Positions 1-11,468 of a stretch of DNA of 64,000 bases are shown in pieces. Source of the stretch: Beaufortia kweichowensis (taxonomy: Eukaryota > Chordata > Actinopteri > Cypriniformes > Gastromyzontidae); contig CM032813.1 in the NCBI GenBank assembly GCA_019155185.1, forward strand, positions 5,873,001-5,937,000, given 5' to 3'. The notes beneath the pieces are model-generated. The model had not been told where the DNA came from, did not search any database, and worked only from the letters and a program-made list of their open reading frames with translations. Position 1 is the stretch's first letter, and each line of letters begins with the position of its first letter. Both the position numbers and the translations under genes were made by a program.

Positions 1-293
1 GAGCTATTTGAAAGAAAGAGAAAACTGTCAGAGAATTTTCCTCAAAAGTGGAGCACTACTGACAAATGTGAGTCAACAAGATTAGATGACGAGTCAACGT
101 TACTCATTAATGTTAATGTTAAGCAATCTGTATCGTCATATGTAATTGCAAAAGCAGGATAATAAGAGCTGTATCTGTTCACACCAAATCACATAAATAA
201 AGTTCTTCCTGTATTTCCTTGTATGTGCTGCTTTGTGCATCTTCCTTGTCAATCAGACTCTTGCATAGTTAAAGTTCCCTGTTTTTACTTCAG

Positions 294-911
294 GTACAAA
301 GATCAGGAAGACAAGAGCTCAATTAATTTCCAGGATGTGAGTCACCAGTCTGGGCAAGTTAGTGTTGCAGTCATCACTTTGATATTGTTAATTGGTGAAA
401 TTTCACAAACTTACATCTGATATGTGACTTATGTCTGAATGAATAGGAAAATTCAATATTATGTGCATCTCAAGTTATGCTTTATTGTGTGTTTTCCTGG
501 TTCAATGTTATAAAATAATGTTGTTAACCGTTGTTGTTGTGGGCCCACCTAAACCTGTAGGCCTTGATGATTAATATGATCTTTTACCCCATTAGTCACT
601 GTTCTGGACTTTGGTCTTTCCTACTGAGACAGTGAAACTATTCTATTCTATTCTATTCTATTCTATTCTATTCTATTCTATTCTATTCTATTCTATTCTA
701 TTCTATTCTATTCTATTCTATTCTATTCTATTCTATTCTACTATGTGTTATTTTCAGTGAAAGAAATTGTTATTGCCAAGCTGTTGATTTACTTGATGTT
801 AAACTGAAAATAAATGGTTCTTCTCCACCAGCTGATGGCCTTTCGGTGCATTTCTCAAGATCTCAAGACAACCAACCTGAAGTATAATGAAGTGCCTTTT
901 TATATAGACAG
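294..911 (+). CDS. Two candidate coding exons of an unidentified gene
   Basis: A pyrimidine-rich acceptor ends at 293 and a GTGAGT donor follows 336, bounding a 43-nt segment. A second segment, 832-911, lies between an acceptor (ctccaccag) and a GTATAG donor. Read with two bases carried into the first segment, they join in phase: the first gives a short acidic/polar peptide ending INFQD and the second a 26-codon peptide (LMAFRCISQD... ending VPFYID). A third exon-like stretch sits at 1-67 before GTGAGT, but its open frames do not join the 294 segment in phase, so it may belong to another transcript or be chance. I recognise no family. These could be the 3' part of a gene whose start lies left of the window, or chance splice signals in AT-rich DNA. 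Confidence 0.2.
638..740. repeat. (TTCTA)n pentanucleotide microsatellite
   Basis: About twenty uninterrupted copies of the pentamer TTCTA are visible. Such pure arrays are usually length-polymorphic. Confidence 0.97.
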
Positions 912-960
912 GTATAGTCTCACAGCCTTTTATGGATTTCACGTTTGTTATTTCTCAGAT

Positions 961-2780
961 TAAAAGAGATACAAAAATCTCAAAAAACTCTATATAAAAA
1001 TATCAATTTACCAAACATTCTCTTTCGTGCTTTTCATCCGTGTCATCCCACATAACCCCTTCTTAAACATTAAGATCATTGTACAGTGGAGGAAGTTAAT
1101 AAAACAATGTTGATTTGCTGGTATAGTTGACTAAAAACTATATTTTCACATTTTTATGTCTATTATTTCAGAATGAGTTTTTGTGTAAAACTGATTTTTG
1201 CTGGAAGAGGCTTTAAAATACAGAAATAGCTATGCTCATCTAATGCTTGCCATTAGCCATCTGTCATAGTTCTCACATGTGGCTAATGGCAAGCATTTGA
1301 TGAGCATAGCTATTTCTGTATTGTTTTCCATCTGATATATTTTTCAAATTATATTTTTAACCTTTTTAAAAACACAGTTACATTTCTCAACACTCTTCTC
1401 ACAGTCGTCGGTGGATCAGATGCAAAGGTCAAAGCGTTAACTACGTAATTAGGGGCATTAAGTTATAAAACTGTTTAAACAGAGGGCTTCTTCACAAGAT
1501 AGAAGAATATTGACAATAATAAGTAAACACAACACATAATAATCATTCAGTCACACCCTGATAAGCCACAGCAGATTCTTTTATACAAACACAAGTGTTG
1601 GATTCTGTCTGTTTGTGACTATTTAGCTTGATGTCCATACGTGATACCCGTGTATTGATGATAGCTGCGTGCGTGTGGACACGACTGCCTTGGGTCATTT
1701 GTGACCGTGTCCGCAGTGTGAACAATCATGGGTATTGACAACATCAGGGAGAGGCTTGGCAGATAAGCAATGTTGAAATGATATTACATCATCAACCTGC
1801 CAGGCACGGGCATCACCGTCCCACGCTAAAGCCCCTCCATAAAATTTTACATGAACCTGTTATTTGTAATACATTTAAACCAATATTGAATCTTGAATGT
1901 AAGACAACAAAATACCAGTGTGACAAATTGTAAAATTCACACGCCTCCTTTACTTAACAATGTAACAATATATTAAAAGTATATATTAAAATCAAGTTAA
2001 AATCAAATTTTTATTGTATGATCTTCATGAACTGAAATAAATGCCCCCCAAAAATGAATATTTATGGCTGTGAGGGTAATGCTTTTGTTTTTCTCTTTTT
2101 CTCAGACAGCTTATTTGAATGATAGGAAACATTATAAACAATGTTTCTAGTTAGAACAAAGAGTTACAATACAATAAAGTTTTATTGCATTCTTGTGAAT
2201 GATAACTGAATATGATCTTGTGTATTCAAATTTTTTAAGACAAACACCAGAATGTTTCAGACCCAAAAGGACAGACCTGAAACAGTCAATAATTCAAGAC
2301 AGCATTTGTGAAAGGCAGGTGTTATACTTTATTCTTGATAATAGCTCTTGTCTGAAGAAAGTCTGTGTAGTAGTCTATTATTCCTCTTGAACCATCCAAG
2401 AGGGAATTAAATGTCTTCAATGTGCATAATGATCTGCATAATGAACTAGTTCAATAAGACTTATGAATATTTTACTGCAGACAACCACTCAACATTCAAG
2501 TCATAGTCACTTTTTATGCAGAAAAGCAAAGAAAACCACTTTGTTTTGGCTTTTTCACGCTCCAAACACAAAGCCCCTGTTGTGTGCTCACTGTAGGGTT
2601 ATTAATTAACTCCTAACTAGACATTGAAGTACAAGCCGATAGACAGATCCAACTAAAAGGTCCATAAAAGTACACAACGCACTTCAGATGAGGTCACATA
2701 GGATTTATGAATTCCATTTTACAACATTGTAAAATTTATCCTCTTTATTCATTAACTGCAGAGAAAAAAGAAAGACTCTG
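961..2780. other. Non-coding DNA upstream of guca2a
   Basis: No exon, RNA gene or long open frame is supported here. The only clear structure is the inverted repeat at 1217-1322, annotated separately. Short open frames at 1543-1725 (-) and 2199-2390 (+) have no splice context or recognisable motif. Confidence 0.5.
1217..1322. repeat. Near-perfect 43-bp inverted repeat (hairpin) with 20-nt loop
   Basis: Arm 1 is 1217-1259 and arm 2 is 1280-1322. They are reverse complements with one mismatch (t at about 1241 against a). The 20-nt spacer is 1260-1279. This could be a very short terminal-inverted-repeat element, a recent local inverted duplication, or a hairpin-RNA source. The low divergence between arms suggests a recent origin. 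Confidence 0.9.
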
Positions 2781-2825
2781 ATTGGTTGTCACAGAGACAG
2801 ATTAAGGACCGGTTCCTTTAAAAGA
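2781..2825 (+). promoter_or_regulatory. guca2a core promoter: inverted CCAAT and TATA-like box
   Basis: ATTGG (inverted CCAAT) lies at 2781-2785 and a TATA-like CTTTAAAAGA at 2816-2825. This would place the transcription start near 2845-2855, about 55 nt before the ATG at 2908. Assigned by position and motif only. Confidence 0.5.
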
Positions 2826-2907
2826 GAGGACAGAAAACTAGTTGTTTCGACAACTGAAAAACATACAGCTAAACATTTTTGAAGAAAAAACAGCTACACT
2901 AGCCAGC

Positions 2908-3608
2908 ATGAAGACAATTCTGAACGTTACGCTCATGGTTATGGCTCTCTGCCTGATCTCTGAGGCTGTCCAAGTCCAGGTATGCTGTTTATTTTTTATT
3001 TTTCCTACAATTACTTTTGACATATGATCTACATTCAGAATCACAATTACGTCACAATTACTTAATTTTGCTACTGGACGTTTTGAATAGCATGTAGGCC
3101 TTTTAGTATTCTTCTATTAATTATACTTTTTATGTTATATAAGTCATTCTCCATTTAAAATCTATTGCTTTCAATGAATCTTGCCATTAGGAATTAAACT
3201 CATCTGTTTATTTTTGCAATCTCCCTCTGGCAGGAAGGTGAATTTACCTTTTCATTAGAATCGGTGAAAGTTCTCCAGGAGCTGACTACTCAACCTCGAA
3301 CTCAAAACCCCCGTCTGGCCAAGACAAGCTACTTTTCTGTGTGTGCCAATCCGACCCTGCCACAGGAGTTTGTGCCACTGTGCATGCAAAAAGGAGCAAC
3401 GATGTCTTTTGCTAGACTTGGTAGGCATTTAGGTTTATTTCAAATTCATGCTCATTGGCTGTTTGATGCAAAATATAGTAAATAACATCTTATTGCCTGA
3501 CGGACAAACCTTGATGTAAGTTTAAATGAATGTTCTCTCTTGGTTGCAGCTTCTGTACCTGTGGATGTCTGTGAAATCTGTGCCTTTGCTGCTTGTACCG
3601 GGTGTTAA
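2908..3608 (+). CDS. guca2a: Guanylin-family prohormone (guanylin-like), 3 exons
   Basis: Precursor of a small secreted peptide that activates guanylyl cyclase C on intestinal and renal epithelium, raising cGMP and salt and water secretion. Exons: 2908-2979, 3234-3420 and 3550-3608, all with GT-AG junctions. The 105-residue product starts with a hydrophobic signal peptide (residues 1 to about 20, MKTILNVTLMVMALCLISEA). The prosegment has the family-typical FTFSLESVKVLQEL stretch and two cysteines. The C-terminal hormone ends VCEICAFAACTGC followed by the stop. The four hormone cysteines (CxxC...CxxC) and the ACTGC tail are diagnostic. Ending directly on the last cysteine favours guanylin over uroguanylin; fish renoguanylin is the main alternative. 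The gene lies 2.6 kb upstream of its paralogue guca2b in the same orientation, which indicates tandem duplication. Confidence 0.9.
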
Positions 3609-3847
3609 TCTCTCTCAACGCCTGCACGGTTGATCACCCATACCTAAACATTGAAAAACCACGTCATAAGTTCTCATGGTTGACATATTGTCATCTTGAC
3701 CATACAAACACACAGCCCATATGGCAAAACTCAAAATGGCAGCGGACTGTTTTTGAACTGTTACTTAAGTTTTAATTTACTTCCCCTCTTGTGCCTCTTG
3801 TAATTTCATCATGTTTTGTTTTGTTACAGCACATATTTCATTTATTT

Positions 3848-3853
3848 AATAAA
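3848..3853 (+). terminator. Candidate polyadenylation signal of guca2a
   Basis: AATAAA lies 240 nt after the stop codon. It is the first canonical hexamer downstream. No transcript evidence is available. Confidence 0.45.
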
Positions 3854-4368
3854 TTACTTTTTAGATATCTATTTCTCAGTTTTGGGGGGTTTATCCTTTT
3901 TGTGTGTGATAATGCCTCAATGTTCATTAAAATGCTTTCAAAATATTTTTCTTGGTATGTTGTGTTTTTATAGAGATGAGAAAATTAAGTTCAGTTTTTT
4001 CAACAAAAAAAAAGACTGAAAACGTCTGACAGTGAATTCTTGGATCACATATTATTATTGTATTGACAGGGAAGCAGACAACATGATTATGTTTATATTC
4101 TGTATCCTGACAAATTGAAGGCAATGTATTGATCTTCAGAACATTTAAAACGTACTTGATGTGTACTGTGTGCTGTATCTGTCGCTCATAAAAGATTGGG
4201 GTGACAGAAGCATTGAGCGTGAAGAGAACATTTAATATAGGAAACTATCTCACTGCCCATTTAAATCTTCCATGTTGCCAGTAACTGTTTGACACGAGAT
4301 GTCGTCAGATCATTCAGACGTGTCTTGAATATGATTGTGAGAGTGAATTTAAACGCACACATTCCTGA

Positions 4369-4601
4369 TCAGTAGTAGTCCAGATAAAATCCCAAATCTT
4401 CATGGAATACAGAGATTTTTTGATATCTCCTGTGCTCTCCAATGTACTTTTTACTACTCTCTGTTTTGGTTGATGTAAGCTCAGAATGAAGGAGAAAGCC
4501 ATTGATAGAACTGTAATTTACCTGCTTTGAAAGCACACCATCTCTTTCAGCTACTTTAACATTCGCTTTGAAGGTTTTGATCATTAGGAAAGACCTCAAT
4601 G
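4369..4601 (-). CDS. Candidate terminal exons of an unidentified - strand gene
   Basis: Reading the - strand, an acceptor (tttgcag) precedes 4601 and a GTAAAT donor follows 4522, bounding an 80-nt segment open in one frame (26 codons: LRSFLMIKTF... ending GVLSKQ). A second segment, 4458 down to a TGA at 4371-4369, continues in phase and gives a basic/aromatic C-terminus ending HEDLGFYLDYY. The acceptor of the second segment is ambiguous by two bases. These may be the 3' end of the gene proposed at 5125-11468, but the reading phase between the 5125 donor and the 4601 acceptor does not match directly. No family is recognised. Confidence 0.2.
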
Positions 4602-5124
4602 CTGCAAACCATAAATAAATCATTATTCTGATCAAATAAAGTTGGATTTGAAATGTGTTCAAGGTTCTTTGTCGGTCTGCTTGTACAGTAAATACAGGAG
4701 GCCCATAATAATATGACAAGGACAACCTGCTAATTCATTGGAAACTGCCACATCTGGAATACAACAATACCTTCAAATATGATACAACAAATACATTAAA
4801 GCAAAATGAATCTAATAAAGCTTTTTTACTTATGATACACTGTCATACTGTATTTTTGTATAAATAAAATTTTATTCACATTTTTTAACTAAGAAAGAGA
4901 TTGGACAATTAATCAATCAATACTTAACAAGTATACAAAAAGTTAGGATGACAGTGCAAAAACTGATATACCAATATTAGTCATATATAATAATTTGTTC
5001 CCAAGAATTGCTCCCAAACAAGCAAAGCTAAAGATTGATGGTTTACAAAAGAGCATAACAACACTAAAATCAGATGAAATGCACATGTGGGGTCAGATTG
5101 TATTGCGTCTGGAGCAACAATGAC

Positions 5125-8100
5125 CTGTAGCTCATAACTGATCAAAATGTCATCCTGTCTACGAGCCCTGCAATAAGAAAAATGCAACGTCTTCTGGGAC
5201 TCTTTTATTTTAGTATGATTATTGCATAACTGCTGTAGCTTAAAGGACTCAAATACAATATCCTGTTACCAATAACTAATATCCTGTCACTGTTTTTTCA
5301 GGATTACCCAGATGTACGTCTGTAACGTGTCATGCGTCACACATGTCATTTAAGCAGTAAGAATATTTTTTGATGACCATTCCTCTGCAGGTACAACACC
5401 TTATAATTACTTAAAATAGTATTGTATTAAGTATAAAGTATTGTAAGAGTACATGCTGCTTTGTATGACTGTTATATATATTTATAAATTTGTATATACT
5501 GCTATAATGTTTTTATATTACGTATTAATATGTTGGTATTTTGGGATATTTATTTGATATGATTCATTGTATTTTGATCAATACAGTTTAATGATGCCAC
5601 CTTGACGTGACAGGTTGAAATACAGAATACAGTGTGTAGTTAGTTACTTTTTGTTAGTACTGTAACTTATGATGCTTTTCAGAAGAGTAGTTTGACTGTA
5701 GTTTCAAAGTAGTCACAGTTTCAAAGTAGCTTTCACAATACAGTCAATATTTTGGTTAATAATCAAGTCACTAAGTATAATCTTTACAGCACATTGAGCA
5801 GTAAAAAAATCTATAAAACCCATTCAGTCTATAGAGAGATGTGTACAATATATTTTCCAAATTCCACTGTCAAAGTCAGCCAGCTGACGTCTACGTCCTG
5901 TATGTGCTTGTAAAGTATACATTTACGAGATTAACTCTGTGTATATCACTCACAGACAAGGTTGCAAATGATTCATCAATAGAAAAGTTATTGAGAAACA
6001 CTTACATCCCCTTTTGTTATCAGACAGTATTGACAGTATATGTCACTTATTAATCTGTTAAACAAAATGCACATGCTATATATATGTAGACCTGATGTAC
6101 ATTTGCATCCGCTTCCCCTGCAGAAAGAGCCATCACTCCTGAGACTGTTTGACAGAGGCTGAAAATGAGCTCGTTGATCATCCTCCTTCTGGCCACATGC
6201 CTTTTTCACAGTTCACAATGTGTGCTGGTTTCGGTGAGTCACAACTGACCCGTTCTAAATTCTAAGTTTATTTAGTAAAATGTTCTGGGAATATGTGTAT
6301 ATGTGCATCTTTTATGTCTAAAAAAATCTGGATTTGACTAATAATGATTTCCAATAATGAGGCACTTCTCTGAATGATTATAAACTTCAAAACAGTGATT
6401 TAATATATCTAAAGCAGTATACATGTGCATACATTATGTGTACACGAACTGGTGAATTCACCAAAAACATCCGCAGGTTACATTTTTACACAAAAATTAT
6501 GACGAAAATTTGACATCAAAAATCTATATAATTTTATAAAGGATTTAGGATGAAATATGGACATGCTTTTTGCAATCTTTAAAAAAAATGTTTGGAATAT
6601 TCTTCTGTAGAAAAGCTTATTGATAAAATGTTCTGTTCTAAAATGACTGTTTGATGTTGCTATTTTCCAGTACTTACTTGCAGGTTTGAATAGATGTGTA
6701 CCGATATATAATTCAGATTCAGACTCTTTCAGTTCCGATCAATGTAAACGGTGTCTAATGGTAGCCGTTCACTCTCATCTTAGCACATCCCTTTAATGAT
6801 ACAGTACACTGGCTATCTGCAAGATTATAACCTTAGAAAGACTAAGGTTTAATTGTGTTGTAAATTTGGCCTCTTTTTATGACTGGTTTATGGCACGTCC
6901 AGGTGGAAAAATGTCTTTCAATGGGGGACAATAATTCACATCCTGGCTTCTTTTTGGATGTCTGTATTGCAGGACAGTGGGTACAGTTTCACCCTGGAGG
7001 CAGTCAAGACCCTAAAAAACCTCATGGAGTCTGATATGAGTACAAATCCTCTTCATACCTACAGCGAATCAGCAATGCTGTGTAGCAGCCACAAACTGCC
7101 ACGAGAGTTTTTAGTGGTGTGTAAAAGTGATGATGCCGACGCAGTCTTCCAAAATCTAAGTGAGTAAAGTATTTCTTCATCATCAGACGTCTTTGCTTTT
7201 TAATCTCTCTCGTGGTCTCATTGTGCTCTCAACTTGCATGCACGATCAGAGTATGACGTTAAAATACATCAAGAGCGGTAAACTTGATCTTTTTTAAGTA
7301 TTTACATTTACATTTAGGCATTTAGAAGTATTTTAAATTAATAAAATAACATAATATTGCCCACTGAGCTTTTCTGTAGCTCAGCATGGTGCGATCCCAG
7401 GGATTGCACATACACACACTATAAAGTCACCTGCCAAATGCATAAAATGTAAGTATTACAAAAACCCTACCAAAACAAGCTTCATATGATTTTATTTTGT
7501 TTTTGTACCCAGTGAAATAAACAGGACTTTCATGTTCTGCATCCTTAATGGGCTGTCTGATTTCCGTGTCATACAGCTGAATCAATGAGCAGCAGTCTGA
7601 TTTGTCTGAGAGTCTCACAGGCATGCATTTTCTCTTCTTGTCGGCGTCAGGCAGACATGAGTGCTGACATGTAATCACCTTAGCTGCAATGCCACAGTCA
7701 CCATTATGGCTCCAGCAAAAGACTTGATCAAAGGAAACTGACGGCACATAACTTTGGTTCAGTCTTAACACATGCTGTGATGCTCTTTTCCAGTTTGACT
7801 AGAATTGAGAGGTAGCAAAAAATACCCTAGTCTCAGTTGTTTCTCCTAGAAGAGAATGAGATCAAATATGGAGATTTATGCTGTAGCCACGATAGTCGAT
7901 GATCTTTCTGATGAGCTTGTGAACCAGATGGCGGGTTAAAAATTCCAATTGTTATCTATTTGTAGGCGTACCCTGTTGTTCTAATGGGTCATATTCAATG
8001 CCATTACCAACACTACACTGTTGTACATGGGTAGTTGACAAATATATATGTAAATGTGTCCTATGGTGTCACAGCAAAAATGTAGAAAAAAACTAATACA

Positions 8101-11100
8101 CCACAAAAACATGAGAGAGAATTAAGACCCATTTGTCAACTACCCATTTGCTGAGAGAAGTTTTAACAATGGACAAGTGGTAAGTGGGATTAAGCTGACA
8201 CTTTTTTGGTTATGTCAACAGTTAAAATCATCAGTCCTGCAGACCCCTGTGAGATCTGTGCCAATGCCGCCTGTACCGGCTGTTTGTGAGCGTACAGTCA
8301 TACTGCCATGCACATGGAGCATCAACTTCATCAACCAATCATCATTCAATCACTTATGATCACTTGACAGAACAGCTGCATGACTGCAAAAGTATAAAAT
8401 TATCAGACTTGTAAACATGGTCAGTTAAAATATATTTCTATTTTACGAGTAAGAAAGAAAATTTGCATTTGTGTGTGTTTTAATAGACGTTAAATGGAAA
8501 TACTGCCATCTAGTGAATTGAATGTATACTCCTGATAATTGGATTTTGTCATGTGATTATTTTGTCATGCATGCTTGGTGCAAAGGTGTGTATAATAGAA
8601 ATAGCTTTTGATATATATCTACTGTATTACCTTTTATAAACATCTTTTAAATTTATTTTATCAGATTTTATTAATCTGTTTATCTGATAAGTTCAGTTTT
8701 TCACGAGTGGTAGACACGATGCATATATCTTTCTCATACACTAGAGGTCAGCACTGTCACAAAATAGGTTTTAACAAAGGTTTTCACCATTCTGATCAAT
8801 ATTTGGTGGTTATGTGAGGTCTCTCTCAAAGTTTTAAAAGCATTTTTGTCAAATACAGTGCTGTTTTTAGAATTTAATTTATGAAAATAAACTTTAACTA
8901 TTGAAAATAACTATTTTGTGTTCTTTTAAGAGTCTTCCCTTCTTCATTTGTTGGGTATTTTTACTTTTATTTTTTGGTTTGTGAATTTTAATTCACAGAA
9001 ATCTCATGTAAGCTATAGACTGAAATTTGATGTCTCGGCTCTATCAACAGGGCTGAAGTAAAATATAAACAGATGGTTCAAAAAAATAATTGTTAATTAT
9101 TACTAGTATTATTTTGAACTAATAAATATATTCTGTGAGAATTTATAATTCACATTTTGACTGAAAATGTAATGTCCATAATGCTGATATTGCCCATACT
9201 AATCTTGACTGAGATGTCCCAGCTCCTTGAGAACATCTGTGTACATTTGTGTGTGTGTTTGATTTTCTTTGATTTCAAAAACCCTTCCTCAAAAAATTCC
9301 TGAAGAATAAACACTGGCAAATTCCAGAGTATTTAGGCTTGTGTTGACCTGTAAATATCCCATGACATTAGTCTGTGCAGTTTACATCTCAAACCAGAAA
9401 CAGCATCAAACAAAGCAGCTTCCATGTCCTGTCCTAAAGCATCAAACACAATTTTTCTCATGTCCACAAACACAGAATGAGTGTGAATCAGGCAGTCCCA
9501 CATAGAATACTAAAAGGGAAAAGTGCTGTTTAGAGAGCCAGTTATACAAGAATATCAAAGTGATGTTTCCGTAGGGAGCTGAGACCAGGCTATTTGTATT
9601 TGTTCATTTTTTTCATTATGCCTCCACATTCAACAGATGCCAACGATCCCTCCAGGATAAGAAAGGAGAGTGTTTTTTGACATACTTTCTCATCATCAAA
9701 TGCTTTTTTTTATGATTTTTAGCAATGTTAACCTAGATGAATTTATAACAGGCTTTTTGAAGGAAAGGCCAGCACAGATTTAGACTGGTTTTTGTTGGTT
9801 TGGTGCTGGTTTAGGTGGTGGATCAATATAGCCATTATGGGAGAAATCATAATCATACTTTACACTATTTTCATATTTTACCTTACAATGTTGTATTGAT
9901 ATCACCATGCCAAGAACTACATTCATATATAATGAGCTATAGTCCAATACAGATGAAAGAGAATTTAACAATTGCAATTTATCACAATTTCTTTTTTAAC
10001 TGCCAACATAATTACAGCATTTTTGTTTCATGCCTCAGATATTATAATAATATCGTATCCCTTCTAATAATGTTTATGCTGTTTCCCAGCTTGGCCTTCA
10101 CTGTAAAACTGCTTGACTAAGACTGCTTGACTCTAGTTAGTTATGAATTCCTAACTATAGGAAACTGCACATCAGCATTCAAAACATAAGATAGCGGTAT
10201 AACGGTTACCATCATGGTTACTCAAGGATATTCCACATCAAGACTAAAAGTCACGTCCTATCTCTCTACATGCACATTTTGTTCAAATACACTGTTGTCC
10301 AGTTCAACCTTGCTGTGTCCATCTCGGTGGGTGGTATATTCAGCAAAGAGCTTCTTTTGAGCTGTTTAGAAACTTGGTTAGCTTGACCTGGTGTGATCTT
10401 GGCTCCCTGAAATAGAGCAGTGTCGGCATACAAACAAGCTAAGTAAATGAATGGCAAAATAATGTTGAAGAAGCCAGGAAAAAAATCTGCAAAATCCCAA
10501 TAATTCACAATCTGTTTTGCAATCTGTTTGGAAAATCATCCTATTTGATATACAATGGCATTCTCCATAGGCATGTAGATGGTGACAGCTGAGCAGTAAC
10601 TGCCCTGAACATTACTGACGGCAGCGCTGGAAACTGTTTAAGCTTCTGTTATTTCCTTTGACCTCTATTTTTTATTGTATTGCTCTTTTAGTCTCTTGTG
10701 CCTTGTCATTATTTGCTGTGTTGTGTTTGTTAAGCTCTTTATATTGCACTTTTTGTGTGTGTGAGAGAGAGAGGTATTATACAGTTCGGTAGATTGATGT
10801 GTTCATCCCCTCCCACACAAATCCTTCAATATATTTTTCTTACCGGGCCATTCAAACAGTTAGTCACTTGGAAAAATGACTTATTTTTCTGGAAATGATG
10901 CTATTATGTCTTTGATAGAGGTGTATGCTGCCATTTTATCATCTTGTTATTTGTGTTGCGCTTGGTTGCTACCGCATGCCATAACAAAGCGCAACGTGAT
11001 AAAGTGGCATATTTTTTCCATGTTAGCTGACTTTTTTTCTAACTAGCCACAAAGGAAACAACATAATGTAGATCATATATTACTACGGTATTGTGCCGGA

Positions 11101-11468
11101 CAGCCCAGCCCGAAATTTCCTTTATCTGAAGCTTTCCCCAAAGCTACATCACATCAAATACAGTATATAATGATGAATTGTTTTGGTGCTGCATCTTAAA
11201 GTTTTCAAGTCTCTCATCCTCGGAAACTTGATTATTTGATTATTATCCACCTTGACCTGCTATCTAGTTCTGAATTGTTGTGCATTTTACTGTTGTATAG
11301 TCTAACAAAAGGAGTTTGTCTGGTTAACCGAACTGGTTAGGCTAAAAGATGTAATTGTACATTGTACATTACTTGGTTTTTTTGAAAACATACATACCAA
11401 ATATATCAAATTCCCCCAGAGTCTCTGGCTGCAAACTGCTGATGGTTCTGTGACTCTCTGGAGTTCCT
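5125..11468 (-). CDS. Putative unidentified split gene on the - strand, five phase-compatible exons
   Basis: Five exon-like segments in - strand order are 11468-11398, 10633-10554, 10406-10293, 9509-9349 and 5167-5125. Each is bounded by AG and GT, and all four junctions keep one reading frame with carry-over phases of 1, 0, 0 and 2 bases. The strongest are 10406-10293 (acceptor gctctatttcag; 38 codons starting GAKITPGQANQVSKQLKRSS) and 9509-9349 (acceptor cttttcccttttag; 53 codons including FVDMRKIVFDALGQDMEAAL). Some donors are weak (GTCAAC, GTCATT, GTGTAT). The 4.2-kb last intron would contain guca2b on the opposite strand. I do not recognise the protein. It could be a low-expression gene, a decaying one or partly chance; start and end are not found. 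Confidence 0.3.
6077..6108 (+). promoter_or_regulatory. guca2b core promoter: TATA box and octamer-like motif
   Basis: TATATATA lies at 6077-6084 and ATTTGCAT (an octamer-factor-type motif) at 6101-6108, 57 nt before the ATG at 6165. The expected start site is around 6108-6115. The octamer at the start-site position may be coincidental. Confidence 0.45.
6165..8289 (+). CDS. guca2b: Uroguanylin prohormone, 3 exons
   Basis: Second guanylin-family precursor: a secreted ligand of guanylyl cyclase C that couples gut and kidney ion transport. Exons: 6165-6233, 6973-7159 and 8222-8289, giving 107 residues. The signal peptide is MSSLIILLLATCLFHSSQC. The prosegment has YSFTLEAVKTLKNLMES and two cysteines. 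The hormone ends DPCEICANAACTGCL. The asparagine in CANAAC and the extra leucine after the last cysteine are uroguanylin features. Exon 2 is 187 nt in both this gene and guca2a, and intron phases are the same (0 then 1), supporting tandem duplication despite divergent prosegments. Intron 2 holds SINE remnants and a small inverted-repeat transposon. Confidence 0.92.
7301..7455. repeat. Remnants of tRNA-derived SINEs in guca2b intron 2
   Basis: 7301-7327 is the reverse complement of a fish SINE tail (catttacatttaggcattta). 7361-7455 resembles a + strand SINE: a tRNA-like B-box region (gtgcgatccca) followed by 'cctgccaaatgcataaaatgtaa', the usual 3' tail. Both are diverged. Confidence 0.5.
8029..8145. 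mobile_element. 117-bp terminal-inverted-repeat element (MITE), copy 1
   Basis: The ends are perfect 15-bp inverted repeats (GGGTAGTTGACAAAT). The interior shares 'tgtcctatggtgt' and 'cagcaaaaatgtagaaaaa' with the element at 13674-13862, so both belong to one non-autonomous family. It lies in guca2b intron 2, 76 bp before exon 3. No clear target-site duplication is seen. Confidence 0.75.
8290..9348. other. guca2b 3' flank
   Basis: AT-rich sequence. A candidate polyadenylation signal AATAAA lies at 8886-8891. No exon on either strand is supported here. Confidence 0.4.
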
